Source: Bacteroidales bacterium (GTDB lineage Bacteria; Bacteroidota; Bacteroidia; Bacteroidales; WCHB1-69). Taken from it: 7,663 nucleotides of DNA. The translations under genes and the position numbers were made by a program. Shown here one piece after another: positions 6,409-7,663 of this stretch. A model generated the notes under the pieces. It was given only the letters and a program-made list of their open reading frames with translations. It had not been told where the DNA came from and did not search any database. The stretch lies in assembly GCA_031272415.1 (NCBI GenBank), contig JAISTU010000060.1, positions 1 through 7,663 on the forward strand. Reading direction: 5' to 3'. Positions within the stretch are counted from its first letter, which is position 1. Each line of letters opens with the position of its first letter.

Positions 6409-7521
6409 ATGAGATATTACATTATTGCGGGTGAGGCATCGGGTGATTTACATGGTAGTAATTTAGCAAAGCATTTATTTTCAATAGATTGTGATGCTCA
6501 AATTCGTGCATGGGGCGGTCAATTGCTCAAAAATGTGGGTGCGGAGGTGGTCAAAGATTATAAAGACCTCGCATTCATGGGTTTTATTGATGTGGCAAAG
6601 CATTTTAAGACCATTTTTGATAATATACAATTTTGCAAAAATGACATTTTGTCATTTCAGCCGGATGTGGTGATATTGATTGATTATCCGGGGTTTAACC
6701 TGCGGATAGCAAAATTTTTGCATGCACAGAAAATACCTGTTTTTTACTACATTTTGCCACAATTGTGGGCTTGGCATAAATCGCGTATAAAAATTATGAA
6801 AAAGTGTGTAAATCAACTGTTTGCAATACTGCCTTTTGAAAAGCAATTTTATGCTACTGAACAAATGGATGTGCATTATTTTGGACATCCGCTCCTTGAT
6901 GTGATTAAGCAATACGCTGTGAATGAGCATTTTATGGATAAAAACAAATTAGATAAACGTCCAATCATTGCCATTTTGCCCGGCAGTCGTAAACAAGAGA
7001 TTGTGCGAATGTTGCCTATTATGCTCTCTGCAAGTTTGCAATTTCCTGATTATCAATTTGTTATAGCAGGAGTTGAAAACCATAAATCTCTTTATAGTGA
7101 AATTTGCAAAAATACCACTATCCCGATTATCTACAATCAAACGTATGATTTGTTGGCAGTTTCGCATGCTGCAATGGTTACTTCCGGCACTGCTACTTTG
7201 GAAACCGCTCTTTTCAAAATACCGCAAGTAGTCTGTTACAGAAGCGATTATGTTTCTTACTCCATTGCAAAAAAACTCATCCACGACATTGAGTATATTT
7301 CTTTGGTCAATTTGATTACTAAGCAGCCGGTAGTAACGGAACTTATTCAAAATCAATTAACTACAGACAATTTAGTGAAAGAATTACAACTTATTCTGGG
7401 GAATACCCAACAGCGTGCACGCATGTTGAAAAATTATGAACTTTTAGAAACTCTACTCGGTAATGGCACGGCTAATCAATCTATTGCAAAAAAAATGATA
7501 GAGATAATGAAAAAAGAGTAG
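6409..7521 (+). CDS. lpxB: Lipid-A-disaccharide synthase LpxB
   Basis: LpxB (glycosyltransferase family 19) joins UDP-2,3-diacylglucosamine to lipid X, giving the beta-1,6-linked disaccharide precursor of lipid A and UDP. It works at the cytoplasmic face of the inner membrane. The 370 residues are close to the 382 of E. coli LpxB. Family motifs appear in order: the N-terminal AGEASGDLHG (7-16), DYPGFNLR (92-99), 'YYILPQLWAWHKSRI', FGHPLLD (158-164), the phosphate-binding-like LPGSRKQEI (190-198) and SGTATLE (259-265) in the nucleotide-sugar site, then 'QVVCYR'. Nothing is truncated. The ATG follows 11 bp after the dehydrogenase gene, so it is probably cotranscribed as the last gene of the unit. 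Its presence shows a Gram-negative cell envelope. No clear Shine-Dalgarno is seen, as is usual for Bacteroidota. Confidence 0.96.
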   Translation: MRYYIIAGEASGDLHGSNLAKHLFSIDCDAQIRAWGGQLLKNVGAEVVKDYKDLAFMGFIDVAKHFKTIFDNIQFCKNDILSFQPDVVILIDYPGFNLRIAKFLHAQKIPVFYYILPQLWAWHKSRIKIMKKCVNQLFAILPFEKQFYATEQMDVHYFGHPLLDVIKQYAVNEHFMDKNKLDKRPIIAILPGSRKQEIVRMLPIMLSASLQFPDYQFVIAGVENHKSLYSEICKNTTIPIIYNQTYDLLAVSHAAMVTSGTATLETALFKIPQVVCYRSDYVSYSIAKKLIHDIEYISLVNLITKQPVVTELIQNQLTTDNLVKELQLILGNTQQRARMLKNYELLETLLGNGTANQSIAKKMIEIMKKE

Positions 7522-7547
7522 GAGAAAGACATGACATATCGAAAAGG

Positions 7548-7571
7548 AATTGAGAATTAAAAATTGAGAAT
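7548..7571 (+). repeat. Short direct repeat after lpxB
   Basis: AATTGAGAAT occurs at 7548-7557 and again at 7562-7571, separated by four bases. It lies 26 bp past the lpxB stop and leads directly into copy C of the dispersed repeat. No strong terminator hairpin was found after lpxB within the window. Confidence 0.6.
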
Positions 7572-7663
7572 GTTTTTATCTAATTTTAGAACGTTTTTAT
7601 TCAAAAATGCAAAAAAAAACTAAAATCGTAAATCTAAAATCTACACTCTACACTCTGAAAAAA
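7568..7663 (+). repeat. Dispersed intergenic repeat, copy C (reaches window end)
   Basis: The ordered blocks are GAATGTTTTT (7568-7577), TTTTAGAAC (7584-7592), CAAAAATGCAAAAAA, AAAATCGTAAATCT (7622-7635) and TACACTCTACACTCTGAAAA (near 7642-7661). They match copy A in the same orientation and copy B in the opposite one. The copy may continue beyond the window. Confidence 0.75.

Noticed and set aside
6949..7356. A 135-codon minus-strand frame opposite lpxB.
   Set aside because: It lies entirely antisense to conserved LpxB motifs and its translation is rich in Cys/Asn/Arg without any domain.

Overview
The window looks chromosomal and comes from a member of the Bacteroidota. The evidence is A+T-rich DNA, translation starts without clear Shine-Dalgarno sequences, TAnnTTTG-type promoter boxes, a Bacteroidota-style lipoprotein next to a protein resembling the DUF5723 outer-membrane family, and a Gram-negative lipid A gene. 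The genus cannot be told from the sequence.

Layout, left to right. (1) 1-512, + strand: the C-terminal part of an Rpn/PD-(D/E)XK-type putative transposase-nuclease, cut by the window edge. (2) 513-971: a non-coding convergent region. It holds a weak hairpin, copy A of a dispersed repeat, and a strong intrinsic terminator serving the minus-strand genes. (3) 972-3582, - strand: a two-gene unit, with a lipoprotein gene of unknown function first, then a signal-peptide-bearing probable beta-barrel. (4) 3583-4110: a very A+T-rich divergent intergenic region with promoter-like boxes for both directions, copy B of the repeat (inverted), and two tandem small hairpins. (5) 4111-7521, + strand: a tight three-gene run with 10-11 bp gaps: rimO (ribosomal protein S12 methylthiotransferase, TTG start), a D-2-hydroxyacid dehydrogenase, and lpxB (lipid A disaccharide synthase). 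(6) 7522-7663: a non-coding tail with copy C of the repeat, running to the window end.

The plus-strand run joins functions that do not share a pathway (ribosome modification, an NAD-dependent dehydrogenase, lipid A assembly), so it looks like a housekeeping transcription unit. The minus-strand pair is probably an envelope module: a membrane-anchored lipoprotein co-expressed with an outer-membrane barrel, with a promoter-like box upstream and a terminator at the end. It is the best candidate here for an uncharacterised system.

The most notable unexplained DNA signal is the dispersed intergenic repeat. Its three copies share a 9-bp block (TTTTAGAAC) and a 14-bp block (AAAATCGTAAATCT), and one copy lies in each of the three non-coding regions. 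No RNA genes, CRISPR arrays or complete insertion sequences were seen.
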